From Chryseolinea serpens (GTDB lineage: Bacteria > Bacteroidota > Bacteroidia > Cytophagales > Cyclobacteriaceae), in the NCBI RefSeq assembly GCF_900129725.1, contig NZ_FQWQ01000001.1, positions 3,100,001 through 3,164,000 of the forward strand: a DNA stretch of 64,000 nucleotides, written 5' to 3'. Made by a program: the position numbers and the translations under genes. The notes under the pieces are model-generated. The model did no database searches. It saw only the letters and a program-made list of their open reading frames with translations, and was not told the origin of the DNA. How positions within the stretch are numbered: position 1 is the stretch's first letter; the number at the start of each line of letters is the position of its first letter. Shown in pieces: positions 16,908 through 26,716 of this stretch.

Positions 16908-19439
16908 ATGCATTACCTGATCGGTGACCTGGGTCACCTTTTTGTTATCACCTCTTTCATCACTTCGCTTGTCACGGCCTTTGCCTACTTCAAGGCCACC
17001 ACCGTCAACGACTTGGAGAAAAAGACCTTTTGGCTGCACAACGGGCGAACCGGTTTCTATCTGCATGCCGCCGCCGTGGTGGGCATCTGCGTCACGCTGT
17101 TTGTCATCATCTCCAATCATTACTTCGAATACCACTACGCCTACAACTACTCCGATCGCAAGCTGCCCGTCTACTACCTCATCTCCACATTCTGGAACGG
17201 CCAGGAAGGCAGCTTCATGCTGTGGCTGTTCTGGCAGGCTATGCTGGGTCTTGTCCTCATCCACACCAACAAATTCTGGGAAGCGCCGGTCATGACGGTG
17301 TTTGCCCTGGTGCAGGCGTTCCTGGCCTCGATGATCCTGGGTGTGGTCATTCCGGGACTTGGATCCAAGATCGGAAGCTCGCCTTTCATTTTGTTGCGTG
17401 ACGCCATGCACGAAGCGCCCATATTCATGGCCCAACCCGAGTTTGTGCCAAAGGATGGGAACGGTCTCAATCCACTGTTACAAAACTATTGGATGGTCAT
17501 TCACCCGCCCACACTCTTCCTGGGCTTCGCCACCACGCTGGTGCCGTTCTCATTTTGCATCGCGGGACTTTGGCTGAAAAAATACCAGGACTGGATCCGT
17601 CCCGCATTGCCGTGGGCGTTGTTCAGTGGCGCCGTGTTGGGGCTGGGCATTCTTATGGGCGGTTATTGGGCCTATGAGACCTTGAACTTTGGTGGCTATT
17701 GGAATTGGGATCCCGTAGAGAATGCGATATACGTTCCGTGGTTGGTCCTCGTCGGCGCCATACACACCATGATCACCTACAAAAACAGCGAGACTGCCTT
17801 GAAGGCCTCCATCGTCCTGGTGATCACCACTTTCATCCTCATTCTTTACGCCACATTCCTCACCCGCAGCGGCGTGCTCGGCGATGCGTCCGTGCACTCC
17901 TTCACCGACCTTGGACTTTCAGGTCAGTTGCTTATCTATCTTTTCTTTTTCCTGATTGCGGCCGTAGCGTTGTCCATCGCCCGCTGGCGTGAAATTCCTT
18001 CTTCCGAGAAAGAAGCTTCGACGTACTCCCGTGAGTTCTGGATTTTTATCGGCGCCGTAACCTTGTGCCTCATGGGCTTCCAGGTATTGTTGCCCACCTC
18101 CATTCCCGTTTGGAACAAGATTCTCCACGGCATTGGCATCACCTCAAATCTTGCCATCCCCGGCGATCAGATCACGTTCTACTCCCGGTTCCAGTTGTGG
18201 TTCGCGGTAGTGGTAGGGTTGCTTTCGGGTGTCGGACAATTTTTCTGGTGGAAGAAGATCGACAAGGATCAACTCAAAAAAGAACTGACCGTCCCGGTGC
18301 TGATCACCCTCATTATTTTTGCCCTGATCGTGACCATCGGACAAGTCTACACCTACACCTACGTGATCCTTACCCTCGCCGGCGTTTTCACGGTGGTGTC
18401 GAATACAAAAATTCTTTTTTCCTTGTTGAAATCCAGTCCCGGTCTTTCGGGCGGAGCGGTAGCCCATATGGGTGTCGGCATGATGCTTTTGGGTATTATG
18501 TTTTCCGCCGGCTATTCGAAGATCGTTTCGCTGAACAACACGGGCATGCGCATCTCGAATGAATTCAGCGAAGATTTCAACCGCGACAACCTCCTCCTCT
18601 TCATAAACGAACCCCGCACCATGTGGGGATACGACATCGAGTTCCTCGGCGAACGTCTGGAGCCGCGTCATCACGGTGGCTATATACGCAAAAGCGATGT
18701 GATGCCCACCGGCGACAGGGATCTTGTGGTTGCCAAACGCAACTTCACCGCCAACGGAACAACCTTCAAAGCCAACGACACGATCGACATCCGCGGGGAG
18801 AATACATTCTATGAAATTCAACTCCGGAAAAACGGTCGCGCCTATACGCTCTATCCCCGCGCGCAGATAAACCCGGAAATGGGCGGTCTTTTGGTTTCGC
18901 CTGATATTTACAGAACGGTCTCAGCCGATCTCTACACCCACGTATCGTCCGTGATGAAACCTTCGGAGGAAGAAGCGTGGAGCAAACTGGAAGAAATGAA
19001 TGTGAAGATCGGCCAACAATTCTACGCCAACGACTATGTCTGCGTGCTGGATTCGATCGACCGCGTTTTTGACGTAAACGGTGTCCACCTCAATCCGGAA
19101 GACGTGGCCGTGAAAGCCAAGATCCGCATCCGCGGCGAAAAAGGTGACTACTATGCTGAGCCCATTTTCCTGATCAAAGATAAAATGGCGGGCCGCATCC
19201 CCGACGAGGTGGCCGACCTGGGCCTGCGCATCACCTTGCTGAACATCCACCCCGAAACCAACGAATTCGCACTGGGCATCAACACCCGCCAAAAAGATTG
19301 GGTGGTGATCAAGGCCCTGGAGAAGCCCTACATCAACCTGCTTTGGCTCGGCACCCTGGTGCTGATGGGCGGCTTCGGCATTGCCATGACGCGGCGCGTG
19401 CGCGAATTCCGGAAGATGAAAGCCAAAGGCTTCGAATAA
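16908..19439 (+). CDS. ccmF: Cytochrome c haem lyase subunit CcmF
   Basis: An 843-residue membrane protein, clearly longer than the roughly 650-residue enterobacterial CcmF. It shows the WWD loop GGYWNWDPVENA near 261-272, the external histidine segment WMVIHPPTLFLGF near 196-208, and the preceding FWNGQEGSFMLW. The C-terminal 300 residues (about 535-810) form a large soluble, presumably periplasmic, domain before a final helix. CcmF attaches haem to apocytochrome c. No ccmG or ccmH gene follows, so the extra domain may stand in for part of the missing machinery; that is inference. Confidence 0.92.
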   Translation: MHYLIGDLGHLFVITSFITSLVTAFAYFKATTVNDLEKKTFWLHNGRTGFYLHAAAVVGICVTLFVIISNHYFEYHYAYNYSDRKLPVYYLISTFWNGQEGSFMLWLFWQAMLGLVLIHTNKFWEAPVMTVFALVQAFLASMILGVVIPGLGSKIGSSPFILLRDAMHEAPIFMAQPEFVPKDGNGLNPLLQNYWMVIHPPTLFLGFATTLVPFSFCIAGLWLKKYQDWIRPALPWALFSGAVLGLGILMGGYWAYETLNFGGYWNWDPVENAIYVPWLVLVGAIHTMITYKNSETALKASIVLVITTFILILYATFLTRSGVLGDASVHSFTDLGLSGQLLIYLFFFLIAAVALSIARWREIPSSEKEASTYSREFWIFIGAVTLCLMGFQVLLPTSIPVWNKILHGIGITSNLAIPGDQITFYSRFQLWFAVVVGLLSGVGQFFWWKKIDKDQLKKELTVPVLITLIIFALIVTIGQVYTYTYVILTLAGVFTVVSNTKILFSLLKSSPGLSGGAVAHMGVGMMLLGIMFSAGYSKIVSLNNTGMRISNEFSEDFNRDNLLLFINEPRTMWGYDIEFLGERLEPRHHGGYIRKSDVMPTGDRDLVVAKRNFTANGTTFKANDTIDIRGENTFYEIQLRKNGRAYTLYPRAQINPEMGGLLVSPDIYRTVSADLYTHVSSVMKPSEEEAWSKLEEMNVKIGQQFYANDYVCVLDSIDRVFDVNGVHLNPEDVAVKAKIRIRGEKGDYYAEPIFLIKDKMAGRIPDEVADLGLRITLLNIHPETNEFALGINTRQKDWVVIKALEKPYINLLWLGTLVLMGGFGIAMTRRVREFRKMKAKGFE

Positions 19440-19603
19440 GCGTCCACCCCAAACCATTCAAATCAACGCCCGCCGTCCATGGTGACGGTGCGTTTGCGTT
19501 GTCGCCAGCACAATCCGTTGCTGTGCGATTTGTTCGCCGTTGTTGGAAAAGGTTGGATTTTGCGAAGGGCTTTCCTTATTTTCCCTAAACCATTAACCGA
19601 CCT

Positions 19604-21025
19604 ATGAAGAAAATCCTCACCACCGTGTGCCTATGCGCGTCGCTCTTCGCCGTGGCACAGAAAACCAAAACGGAAGTCGCCAAAGCCATCGATTCCAAAT
19701 ATCAAACCTACTCCGGTGTGGCCAAACAGATCTGGGACTTTGCCGAGGTGGGCTACAAGGAAGTGAAAAGTTCGGCCCTGCTCCAGGAAACCCTTAAACA
19801 GGCGGGCTTCAAAGTAGAAAGCGGCATCGCCGGCATACCCACCGCTTTCGTGGCCAGCTACGGCTCCGGCAAGCCGGTGATCGCCATCCTGGGAGAATAC
19901 GACGCCTTACCCGGCATTTCGCAAGACGCCGTGCCCGAGAAAAAAACCATCGACGGAAAAACTGCCGGCCATGCGTGTGGCCATCATTTGTTCGGCACGG
20001 CTTCGGCGGCTGCCGCGATTGAAGTAAAGAACTGGCTTATCGCCAACAAAAAAGCAGGCACGCTGCGATTCTATGGCACACCCGCCGAGGAGGGCGGTTC
20101 CGGAAAAGTATACATGGTCAGAGAAGGTCTCTTCAACGATGTTGACGTCGTGCTCCATTGGCACCCCGGCGATGGCAATACGGCATCCACCGGCGGCTCG
20201 CTGGCCAATAAAAACGGCAAGTTCAGGTTCTATGGCATTGCCTCACACGCCGCAGCCTCTCCCGAACGCGGCCGCTCATCGCTGGACGCCGTGGAAGCCA
20301 TGGACGTCATGGTGAACATGATGCGCGAACATGTGCCCCAGGAAACCCGCATTCACTACGTGATCACCCGCGGTGGCGAAGCCCCCAATGTGGTGCCCGC
20401 TTACGCCGAAGTATACTATTATGTACGCCATCCCAAACGCGACGACGTGAAGGCGATCTGGGAACGTATTGTAAAAGCCGCACAAGGCGCTGCCCTCGGC
20501 ACCGAAACACGCATGGAAGTGGAGGTAACGGGCGGGGTATACAACATGCTCCCCAATGAAACACTGGCGCACATTATGGATAAAAACCTGCATGCCACCG
20601 GCGGCTACAGCTATACCCCGGAAGAAAAAGAATTCGGCACCAAGATCCAGCAAACTTTCACCGGTACCATTCCGAAACTGGAGAGCTCCAATGAGATCGA
20701 GCCCTTTAAAATTGTGGAAGGCCCCGCCTCCACCGATGTGGGCGATGTGAGCTGGGTGGTCCCAACGGTTGGTCTATCTACAGCAACCTGGGTTCCGGGC
20801 ACGGCTGCACACAGTTGGCAGGCAGTTGCCGCGGGCGGCACCAGCATTGGTTTTAAGGGCATGATGGTAGCGGCCAAGACCCTTGCGTTTACGGCGATGG
20901 ACTTATTTGATTCTCCCACGGTGATTGAAGAATCCTGGAAAGAGCTAAGAAAAAGGAGAGGCGAAGATTTTAAATATGAAGCCCTGATAGGCGATCGCAA
21001 ACCGGCGCTGAATTACCGGGATTGA
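19604..21025 (+). CDS. M20 family amidohydrolase/peptidase, exported
   Basis: A 473-residue metallohydrolase with a signal peptide (MKKILTTVCLCASLFAVAQ). The two-zinc site is recognisable: AGHACGHHLFGTA near 121-133, GTPAEEGGSGK near 153-163, and HWHPGD near 180-185. The overall pattern is close to AbgB-like amidohydrolases that cleave aminobenzoyl-glutamate or N-acyl amino acids, but with an exported N-terminus it more likely acts on peptides or amides in the periplasm. It ends 11 bases from the convergent moxR gene. The 163 bases upstream, after ccmF, hold no gene and no strong terminator. Confidence 0.87.
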   Translation: MKKILTTVCLCASLFAVAQKTKTEVAKAIDSKYQTYSGVAKQIWDFAEVGYKEVKSSALLQETLKQAGFKVESGIAGIPTAFVASYGSGKPVIAILGEYDALPGISQDAVPEKKTIDGKTAGHACGHHLFGTASAAAAIEVKNWLIANKKAGTLRFYGTPAEEGGSGKVYMVREGLFNDVDVVLHWHPGDGNTASTGGSLANKNGKFRFYGIASHAAASPERGRSSLDAVEAMDVMVNMMREHVPQETRIHYVITRGGEAPNVVPAYAEVYYYVRHPKRDDVKAIWERIVKAAQGAALGTETRMEVEVTGGVYNMLPNETLAHIMDKNLHATGGYSYTPEEKEFGTKIQQTFTGTIPKLESSNEIEPFKIVEGPASTDVGDVSWVVPTVGLSTATWVPGTAAHSWQAVAAGGTSIGFKGMMVAAKTLAFTAMDLFDSPTVIEESWKELRKRRGEDFKYEALIGDRKPALNYRD

Positions 21026-21036
21026 TCTTCCCATCT

Positions 21037-22008
21037 TTAAGCATTCATCAATCTTTCGATGAGTTCGTCCACGCTGATGCCTTCCGCTTCCGCCTTGAAA
21101 TTGCGGACGATGCGGTGGCGCAGCACGGGCTTGGCAATGGCCCGGACGTCTTCGATGTCGGGTGAATATTTGCCGTTGAGAATGGCATTGCACTTCGAGC
21201 CCAGCACCAGGTATTGGGAAGCACGCGGCCCGGCGCCCCACTCCAGGTAGTCGTTGGCGATGGCCGAGCCGCCGGTCACGCCAGCGCGCGTTTTGTTGGC
21301 CAGTCCCACGGCGTACTCAATAACATTGTCGGCCACGGGCACGCGACGGATGAGGTGCTGGAAATAAGCGATCTCTTCGCCGGAGAGCACTTTGCTGATC
21401 TTCTTCGGCTCGTCGGATGTGGTGGCCTTCACTACCTCCACTTCGTCTTTAAACGAAGGATACGTGAGCTTGATATTGAACATGAAACGGTCCAGCTGCG
21501 CTTCGGGTAGCGGATACGTTCCTTCCTGTTCGATGGGGTTTTGGGTGGCCAACACAAAGAAGGGCCGGGGCAGGTCGTAGCGCGTGCCGGCGATGGTCAC
21601 GGAATATTCCTGCATCGACTCCAGCAGAGCGGCTTGTGTTTTGGGTGGCGTTCGGTTGATCTCGTCGGCCAATACGATGTTGGCAAACACGGGGCCGCGC
21701 ACAAATTTAAAATTGCGCTCGCGGTCCATGGTCTCCGCACCGATGATGTCGGAGGGCATGAGGTCGGGTGTGAACTGGATGCGCTTGAACTCCAGGTCCA
21801 GGGCCAACGCGATGGTTTGCACCAACAAGGTTTTCGCCAGCCCGGGCACGCCTACCAGCAAAGAATGTCCTTGGCAAAAAATGCCGGTCAGCACTTGCCG
21901 CACGACCTCATCCTGGCCAATGACGACGGTGGAAATTTCTGCTTTGAGTTTTTTATAGGCTGCGGCCAGGGCGTCGGCCGCTTCTACGTCAGAAGAAAAT
22001 TGTATCAT
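21037..22008 (-). CDS. MoxR-type AAA+ ATPase
   Basis: A 323-residue ATPase with Walker A VGVPGLAKT near 49-57, Walker B VLADEINR near 110-117 and the sensor region FVLATQNPIEQEGTYPLPEAQLDRF split over 150-175, the MoxR hallmark. MoxR proteins are chaperone-like and usually work with a VWA-domain partner and a DUF58 protein. Here neither follows, because the next gene is convergent. I use the ATG that overlaps the surA stop as ATGA. It is the last gene of the periplasmic folding operon. Confidence 0.9.
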   Translation of the reverse strand: MIQFSSDVEAADALAAAYKKLKAEISTVVIGQDEVVRQVLTGIFCQGHSLLVGVPGLAKTLLVQTIALALDLEFKRIQFTPDLMPSDIIGAETMDRERNFKFVRGPVFANIVLADEINRTPPKTQAALLESMQEYSVTIAGTRYDLPRPFFVLATQNPIEQEGTYPLPEAQLDRFMFNIKLTYPSFKDEVEVVKATTSDEPKKISKVLSGEEIAYFQHLIRRVPVADNVIEYAVGLANKTRAGVTGGSAIANDYLEWGAGPRASQYLVLGSKCNAILNGKYSPDIEDVRAIAKPVLRHRIVRNFKAEAEGISVDELIERLMNA

Positions 22009-23426
22009 CGTCGCTCGTCTAATAGTCCACAATTATCGTAGGTCGGGTCGATGTTGATAAACACATCGGTCCGTGCTTTTTGAAACCACTTTTGTAAAAT
22101 CTTATCTTTTTTCTCAGCCAACGTGGCGTTTTGAATTTTTGTCCAGTCTTGCTCCAGCGAGGCTTCGTGGGGGGCTACCCGGCCTTTGTAGAACAAAATG
22201 CGTACGGCGTCTTTGCCGTCGTCGGTCCGGTAGGCAATGGGTTGCGAGATCTCTCCCACGGTCATGGAATCGAGCTTGAAGAAAATGATGGGGTCCAGTT
22301 CATCTACCGTGAGGCGCGTGCCTCCCTCGCGGTCGCTAAAGAATCCGCCGTTGCCTTTGGTGGGCACGTCGTCCGAAAATTCCTTGGCGGCCTTCTGGAA
22401 TTTGATGCTGTCGTTTACGATCAGCGTCCGGATGCTGTCGAGGTAGCGGGTGGCATTCTGAAGATCCTTTGTCGAGGGCTTTGGCGAGACGAGGATGTGG
22501 CGCGAGTTGTATTCGCTTCCACGACGCTCGATCAGCTGCATGATGTGTATGCCAAAAGGCGAGCTGAAGGGCATCGAGATCTCATTGGGTTTGAGTTTGA
22601 AGGCCATGGCTTCATACTCCGGCACCATGCGGCCACGACCCGACCAACCCATTTCGCCACCGTTCTGGATCACGCTGGGGTCGTCGGAATATTTGCGGGC
22701 CAACTCGGCGAAATTTTCGCCGGCCAATATCCGCTTGCGGATATCCATGAGCTCGCCCTTGGTAATATTTTTTTGTGCCTCGCTCACCTTGGCGATGCGC
22801 ACGATCTGCGCTACCTCCACTGAGGCAGAGATATAGGGCAAGCTGTCTTTCGGGATCTTGGAAAAAAAGCGTTTCACTTCCGATGGAGTAACGGCCACGC
22901 CCTTGGTCATTTCTTCTTCCATTTTGGAAACGATCATTTGCTCGCGCACTTGCTCGCGCAATTCCAGCTTCACTTGTTCCAGGGTTTTACCATACAATTC
23001 CTCCAGGTCCGCTACCGACCGGCCTGATTGCGATATGATCATGTCCATGCGGTTCTGTGTGTTCAGATCCACTTCGCCATCCAACACCACCACGGAGTCG
23101 ATCTCGGCTTTGGCCAACATGAGTTTGTTGCGCACCAACATGGCCAGGTACTGACATTTCGCTTGTGGCGAGGGGCTGCCTCCGTTGGTGACGTAGTCCT
23201 GGTAGGCTTGCTCCAGTTCCGACTTGGTCACGATGTAGTTGTCTACTTTGGCAATGATCTTGTCTACCACAAAGCTGTTGCTTTCGCCGGTGCTCTCTCC
23301 TCCCGTGGTGCTTTCGCCTCCGGTCGGGGTCTCGCCGGTGGCAGGCTCCTGTGCAAAGGCGGCACTCATGGCCAAACACGCCATCACTACCAGCCCTGCA
23401 AATTTTATGTTCCGTACGCTCTTCAT
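22005..23426 (-). CDS. SurA-like peptidyl-prolyl isomerase with two parvulin domains
   Basis: About 473 residues from the chosen ATG, which gives a clean signal peptide (MKSVRNIKFAGLVVMACLAMSAAFAQ as two hydrophobic blocks). A Glu/Ser/Gly/Thr-rich linker near 27-45 precedes a SurA N-domain. Parvulin domain 1 shows EMGWSGRGRMVPEYEAMAF and domain 2 shows SRHILVSPKP and GGFFSDREGGT. It would escort outer-membrane proteins in the periplasm. A start further upstream would overlap the preceding gene by more than 100 bases, so I rejected it; the chosen one leaves a single base between the genes. Confidence 0.9.
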   Translation of the reverse strand: MKSVRNIKFAGLVVMACLAMSAAFAQEPATGETPTGGESTTGGESTGESNSFVVDKIIAKVDNYIVTKSELEQAYQDYVTNGGSPSPQAKCQYLAMLVRNKLMLAKAEIDSVVVLDGEVDLNTQNRMDMIISQSGRSVADLEELYGKTLEQVKLELREQVREQMIVSKMEEEMTKGVAVTPSEVKRFFSKIPKDSLPYISASVEVAQIVRIAKVSEAQKNITKGELMDIRKRILAGENFAELARKYSDDPSVIQNGGEMGWSGRGRMVPEYEAMAFKLKPNEISMPFSSPFGIHIMQLIERRGSEYNSRHILVSPKPSTKDLQNATRYLDSIRTLIVNDSIKFQKAAKEFSDDVPTKGNGGFFSDREGGTRLTVDELDPIIFFKLDSMTVGEISQPIAYRTDDGKDAVRILFYKGRVAPHEASLEQDWTKIQNATLAEKKDKILQKWFQKARTDVFINIDPTYDNCGLLDERR

Positions 23427-23427
23427 A

Positions 23428-24303
23428 TCAATTAAAAATCTCAAACTCATTGTGATCTTGTCCTTCCTTAAACACTTCGTCTTCCAGTTGTTTGGCCAGC
23501 TCCACTTTGCGTTTGTTGAGGATGATGTTTTGAATATCATCCTTCACAAATTCCAGTGGCGACACGTTGTCGGAAATCCTGTACTGACCCACCTTCAGAA
23601 AATATAAAAACGTCTCGTCCGACATTTCATAGTAGGGGTTCGATTTCAGGAACTGGATCTTGTTGGGGATCTCCGCCAGCGGAGAGTTCTTCACCAGGTC
23701 GTCAAACACCACCCACGTGGAGTCCGATATGTGATAGGCCGATGAGAAGCTGAGGCAATACGACTTCAGCTCCCGTTTGTCCTTATCCTTTTGGGAATAG
23801 ATCAACTCCTTGATCTTCGCCGTGCGCGGTGCGTTCTTCGGTACTTTGATGAACACGCCCTGCACAATGTTTTGTTTCAAAATAAAATTATCAATATTGG
23901 CCTTGTAGTACGCCGCGATCTCATCGGGTGCAACGATGGTATCGAGGTGTTGCTTCACGTAGTAGGTCTGGTATTCGTATGCAATGATGCTATACTTATA
24001 GTCCAGGATCTTGCGTTCTACCTGGGCTTCATTGATGTCAATTTTTGTAGAGGCTTCCTGGATGAGCAGTTGTTTGCGGATCCAGGTGTTGATATAGGCC
24101 TCCACCAGTTTGGCGCTGTCGTCGGGGGGCGTGCCGGGGGCGGTGATGCCGGCCAGCTCGTCCTTGTACAAATAAAAATCATTGGCCCGCGCCACGGGTA
24201 TCCGTCCTGCATCGCCTTCGGCGTGGGTTCCCTTCATTTTGATGAGGTCACATCCGGACAAAAGCAGGCACAAAAATACAAAAACGGTTCCAAGACCGTT
24301 CAT
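23428..24303 (-). CDS. SurA-N-like lipoprotein without a recognisable parvulin domain
   Basis: About 291 residues. The chosen ATG gives a lipoprotein signal, with the lipobox LLLSGC at residues 13-18. The rest resembles the chaperone part of SurA/PpiC: a helical section near 55-140 with WIRKQLLIQEA, then a section where a rotamase should lie (VQGVFIKVPKNAPR) that keeps no GGxLG-type or terminal FGxHI-type motif. It may be a lipid-anchored partner for the two real isomerases on either side. The gene follows the larger isomerase gene by about 20 bases. Confidence 0.78.
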   Translation of the reverse strand: MNGLGTVFVFLCLLLSGCDLIKMKGTHAEGDAGRIPVARANDFYLYKDELAGITAPGTPPDDSAKLVEAYINTWIRKQLLIQEASTKIDINEAQVERKILDYKYSIIAYEYQTYYVKQHLDTIVAPDEIAAYYKANIDNFILKQNIVQGVFIKVPKNAPRTAKIKELIYSQKDKDKRELKSYCLSFSSAYHISDSTWVVFDDLVKNSPLAEIPNKIQFLKSNPYYEMSDETFLYFLKVGQYRISDNVSPLEFVKDDIQNIILNKRKVELAKQLEDEVFKEGQDHNEFEIFN

Positions 24304-24322
24304 GCCTCCGCCCGCCAGCAGA

Positions 24323-26272
24323 TTATTTTGCCTGAAGTTGTTCCGATATGAATTTTTTGCCTTTCTCATTCACCTTTACGGTATGCTTCTTTTTGAGCTG
24401 TTCCAGCCATTTTTTCTCTAAAAAGGTCTGGTAATCCGAGATCACCTGGGGCCTCGCTTCTTCAAACGCCATAAAGCCGGGGGGCAGTATCTCCTTTAGC
24501 CACGCAAGGTAATATATTCCATTGTTTTCCGCGGGATAGACGCCCTTGGTCCAGGGCATCTTTTGAAGGACGGCTTTATCGTCTTTTTTATAGTAGCCGG
24601 TCTCCGTTTTCAGCTTCCGCAGGATCACCGTTTCCTGGACTTTCGCCTCGTCGCCTTTCAGGATCAGCTCGCGGAGCGGAGTCATAAAATCGCCCGTGCT
24701 ACCCGAATAAAAAGCCGCTTTCACACGGTCGCCGGCCGTATAATCAGCCTTGTGGGTCTCGAAAAAGGCCTTTTGACCAACCGAATCCTGCGATGCCTTG
24801 TTCCACACCTCTTTTTCCATGATCTCGAAAAGCAGAATGCCTTCGTAGTACTCCCTCAAAAGGAAACTGTAGTCGGGGTTCTGGGCTTTGATCTTTTCTT
24901 CCACCAACGGCATGATGCTGGCCTCGACATAATGGTTGTAAAGTTCCTCGAAATATTTGCGGGGTGCCTGGATGTTAGGGCGTTGATTCTTTTGGGCGTA
25001 GACCAGGAAGTCCTTTACGCTGTGCGGCTTACTCGTGAGACTGAACAGCATCTCTTTTTCGGTCTTCAGCGCCGGGGCTTTCCAGGCGCCTTTCATTAGC
25101 GATGAATCGGCCAGACCCATAACGGCTGCCTTGGCGGCAATATTTTCCTTGAATTGGTAGCGCTGTTTCAATTTTGCCTGCAGGGCCTGTTTCGACACTT
25201 CGCTTCGTTCGTCGCGGGCCACTTTGGCTTTCAGGGCAGGCGTTGCTTCCTCGAGGGAAGGCAAAGGGATCTTTTTCTCCAGGCGGATAATGTGCCAGCC
25301 GTATTGGGTTTGAAAGGGATCTGACAATTCGCCGGGTTTTCTCAGGCTGAACGCCACCTTCTCAAATTCCGGCACCCCCGACATGCCCCGCGGACCAAAC
25401 GGCCGGAGCCTGCCACCATTGTCTTTCGAACTGGGGTCCTCCGAATATTGCTTGCAAAGCTCTTCCCATTTCACCCCTGCCTGCAACTGGTCGTAGAGGC
25501 CGAAGATGTTGTTCTTCACTTTTTCGTTGTCCTTCCCCTCTCCAGTACGCAGCATAATGTGAGACACCTCCACCTCGCCGGGGGATGGCCGGCGGTCGGT
25601 CACCTTCACCAGGTGATAGCCAAACCGTGTTCGCACCGGCTGGCTCACTTCACCCACTTTCAACTGGTAGGCTGCTGTTTCGAAGGGATATACCATTTGA
25701 AGGGCGGTGAAATAGCCCAGGTCGCCACGATTCAACTGTGCCGAGGGATCTTCTGAATACGTAGCGGCAGCTTCTGCGAAATCGACACCCGATAACACCC
25801 TGTTGCGTATGTCGGTGATCTTTTTGTAGGCTTTGAGTGTGTCTTCGGGTGAGGGGTCGGGTGAAATGCTGATGAGGATGTGCGAGGCCCTGATCTCTTC
25901 TTTCATCCGGTCGTAGGTGAGGCGAACGAGGCTGTCGATCAATTTGGCGTCGGGCAGGTAGGGCTTCCGTAGCTCGTCTTTGTAGGAATTGTATTCTTTC
26001 AGGAAGGCGGCTGTCGTGTCCATGCCGCGGCGCTTGGCTTCGTCGACCTTCACTTTGAAGTTGATGAAGAGCGCGAGGTATTCGTCGATCTTTTCGGGGG
26101 TGTAGTCCGTGGCTTTGTTGGGGTGGTTCTTTTTGTAGAGGTAGAGGAACTCATCGGAGTTCACGGGCTTTCCTCCTACTGAAAAAACGGTGATGGGTTT
26201 GGAGGGGGTTTGGGCAACACTTACGGAAAGAAGTGCACTGCAGAGTAGCATCGTTACTGCGCTTTTCAACAT
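24323..26272 (-). CDS. Periplasmic peptidyl-prolyl isomerase with two parvulin domains
   Basis: A 649-residue exported protein (signal peptide ending near VSVAQ, about 20). A helical SurA-like N-region leads to two parvulin domains: ASHILISISPDPSP with GDLGYFTALQMVYPFE near 122-230, and SHIMLRTGEG with GGRLRPFGPRGM near 235-340. The remaining 300 residues are helical and unassigned, ending in a conserved-looking GVYPAENNGIYYLAW segment. It should assist folding of outer-membrane or secreted proteins. It starts a four-gene run with the lipoprotein, SurA and MoxR genes, only 24 bases after the anti-sigma-type kinase. Confidence 0.9.
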   Translation of the reverse strand: MLKSAVTMLLCSALLSVSVAQTPSKPITVFSVGGKPVNSDEFLYLYKKNHPNKATDYTPEKIDEYLALFINFKVKVDEAKRRGMDTTAAFLKEYNSYKDELRKPYLPDAKLIDSLVRLTYDRMKEEIRASHILISISPDPSPEDTLKAYKKITDIRNRVLSGVDFAEAAATYSEDPSAQLNRGDLGYFTALQMVYPFETAAYQLKVGEVSQPVRTRFGYHLVKVTDRRPSPGEVEVSHIMLRTGEGKDNEKVKNNIFGLYDQLQAGVKWEELCKQYSEDPSSKDNGGRLRPFGPRGMSGVPEFEKVAFSLRKPGELSDPFQTQYGWHIIRLEKKIPLPSLEEATPALKAKVARDERSEVSKQALQAKLKQRYQFKENIAAKAAVMGLADSSLMKGAWKAPALKTEKEMLFSLTSKPHSVKDFLVYAQKNQRPNIQAPRKYFEELYNHYVEASIMPLVEEKIKAQNPDYSFLLREYYEGILLFEIMEKEVWNKASQDSVGQKAFFETHKADYTAGDRVKAAFYSGSTGDFMTPLRELILKGDEAKVQETVILRKLKTETGYYKKDDKAVLQKMPWTKGVYPAENNGIYYLAWLKEILPPGFMAFEEARPQVISDYQTFLEKKWLEQLKKKHTVKVNEKGKKFISEQLQAK

Positions 26273-26296
26273 GGGCTTGGGCGGATGTTCAGGTGA

Positions 26297-26716
26297 TTAA
26301 ATAAAATGAACGGTTTTGACCAGGCGACAGATATTCCGGCCACCGGTTTTTTGATATTCTATCTTGTCCATGATGGATTTCACCAGGCGGATGCCTAAGC
26401 CTCCCTTCCGTTTTTCGTGCACGATGTTATCCAGGGCGGGGGTATTGAATTCGTTGATATCGAAAACCGTTCCGTCATCGATGAGTTCGAAAACGAGGGG
26501 GTGGTTTTGTTCTACGTTGATCACTAACTCGAAAAGGTCATCGGGGTTGCATTGGTGGGCGTGGATCATGAGGTTGGAACACATCTCGTCCAGGGCGAGC
26601 ACGATCTCGCTGATCTCCAATTCGGAGATATTATGATTCTTCAACGATCCCCTGATGAAATCTCTGACCCCTTTCAGGTTCTCTATACTGCACCCAACTT
26701 TAAACTTATAGTTCAT
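26297..26716 (-). CDS. Anti-sigma-factor-type serine kinase (RsbW/SpoIIAB-like)
   Basis: About 139 residues with a single GHKL ATPase fold: N box IVLALDEMCSNLMIHAH near 45-61, G1 box DDGTVFD near 90-96 and G2 box GGLGIRLV near 116-123. Such kinases bind either a sigma factor or an unphosphorylated STAS antagonist and phosphorylate the latter on a serine. The chosen ATG overlaps the end of the STAS gene by 11 bases; the longer frame would run back into it. No sigma gene is nearby, so the controlled target is unknown. Confidence 0.87.
   Translation of the reverse strand: MNYKFKVGCSIENLKGVRDFIRGSLKNHNISELEISEIVLALDEMCSNLMIHAHQCNPDDLFELVINVEQNHPLVFELIDDGTVFDINEFNTPALDNIVHEKRKGGLGIRLVKSIMDKIEYQKTGGRNICRLVKTVHFI

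Noticed and set aside
22131-22823. 230-codon plus-strand frame opposite surA
   Set aside because: Antisense shadow; its product has no domain and the surA frame has clear parvulin motifs.
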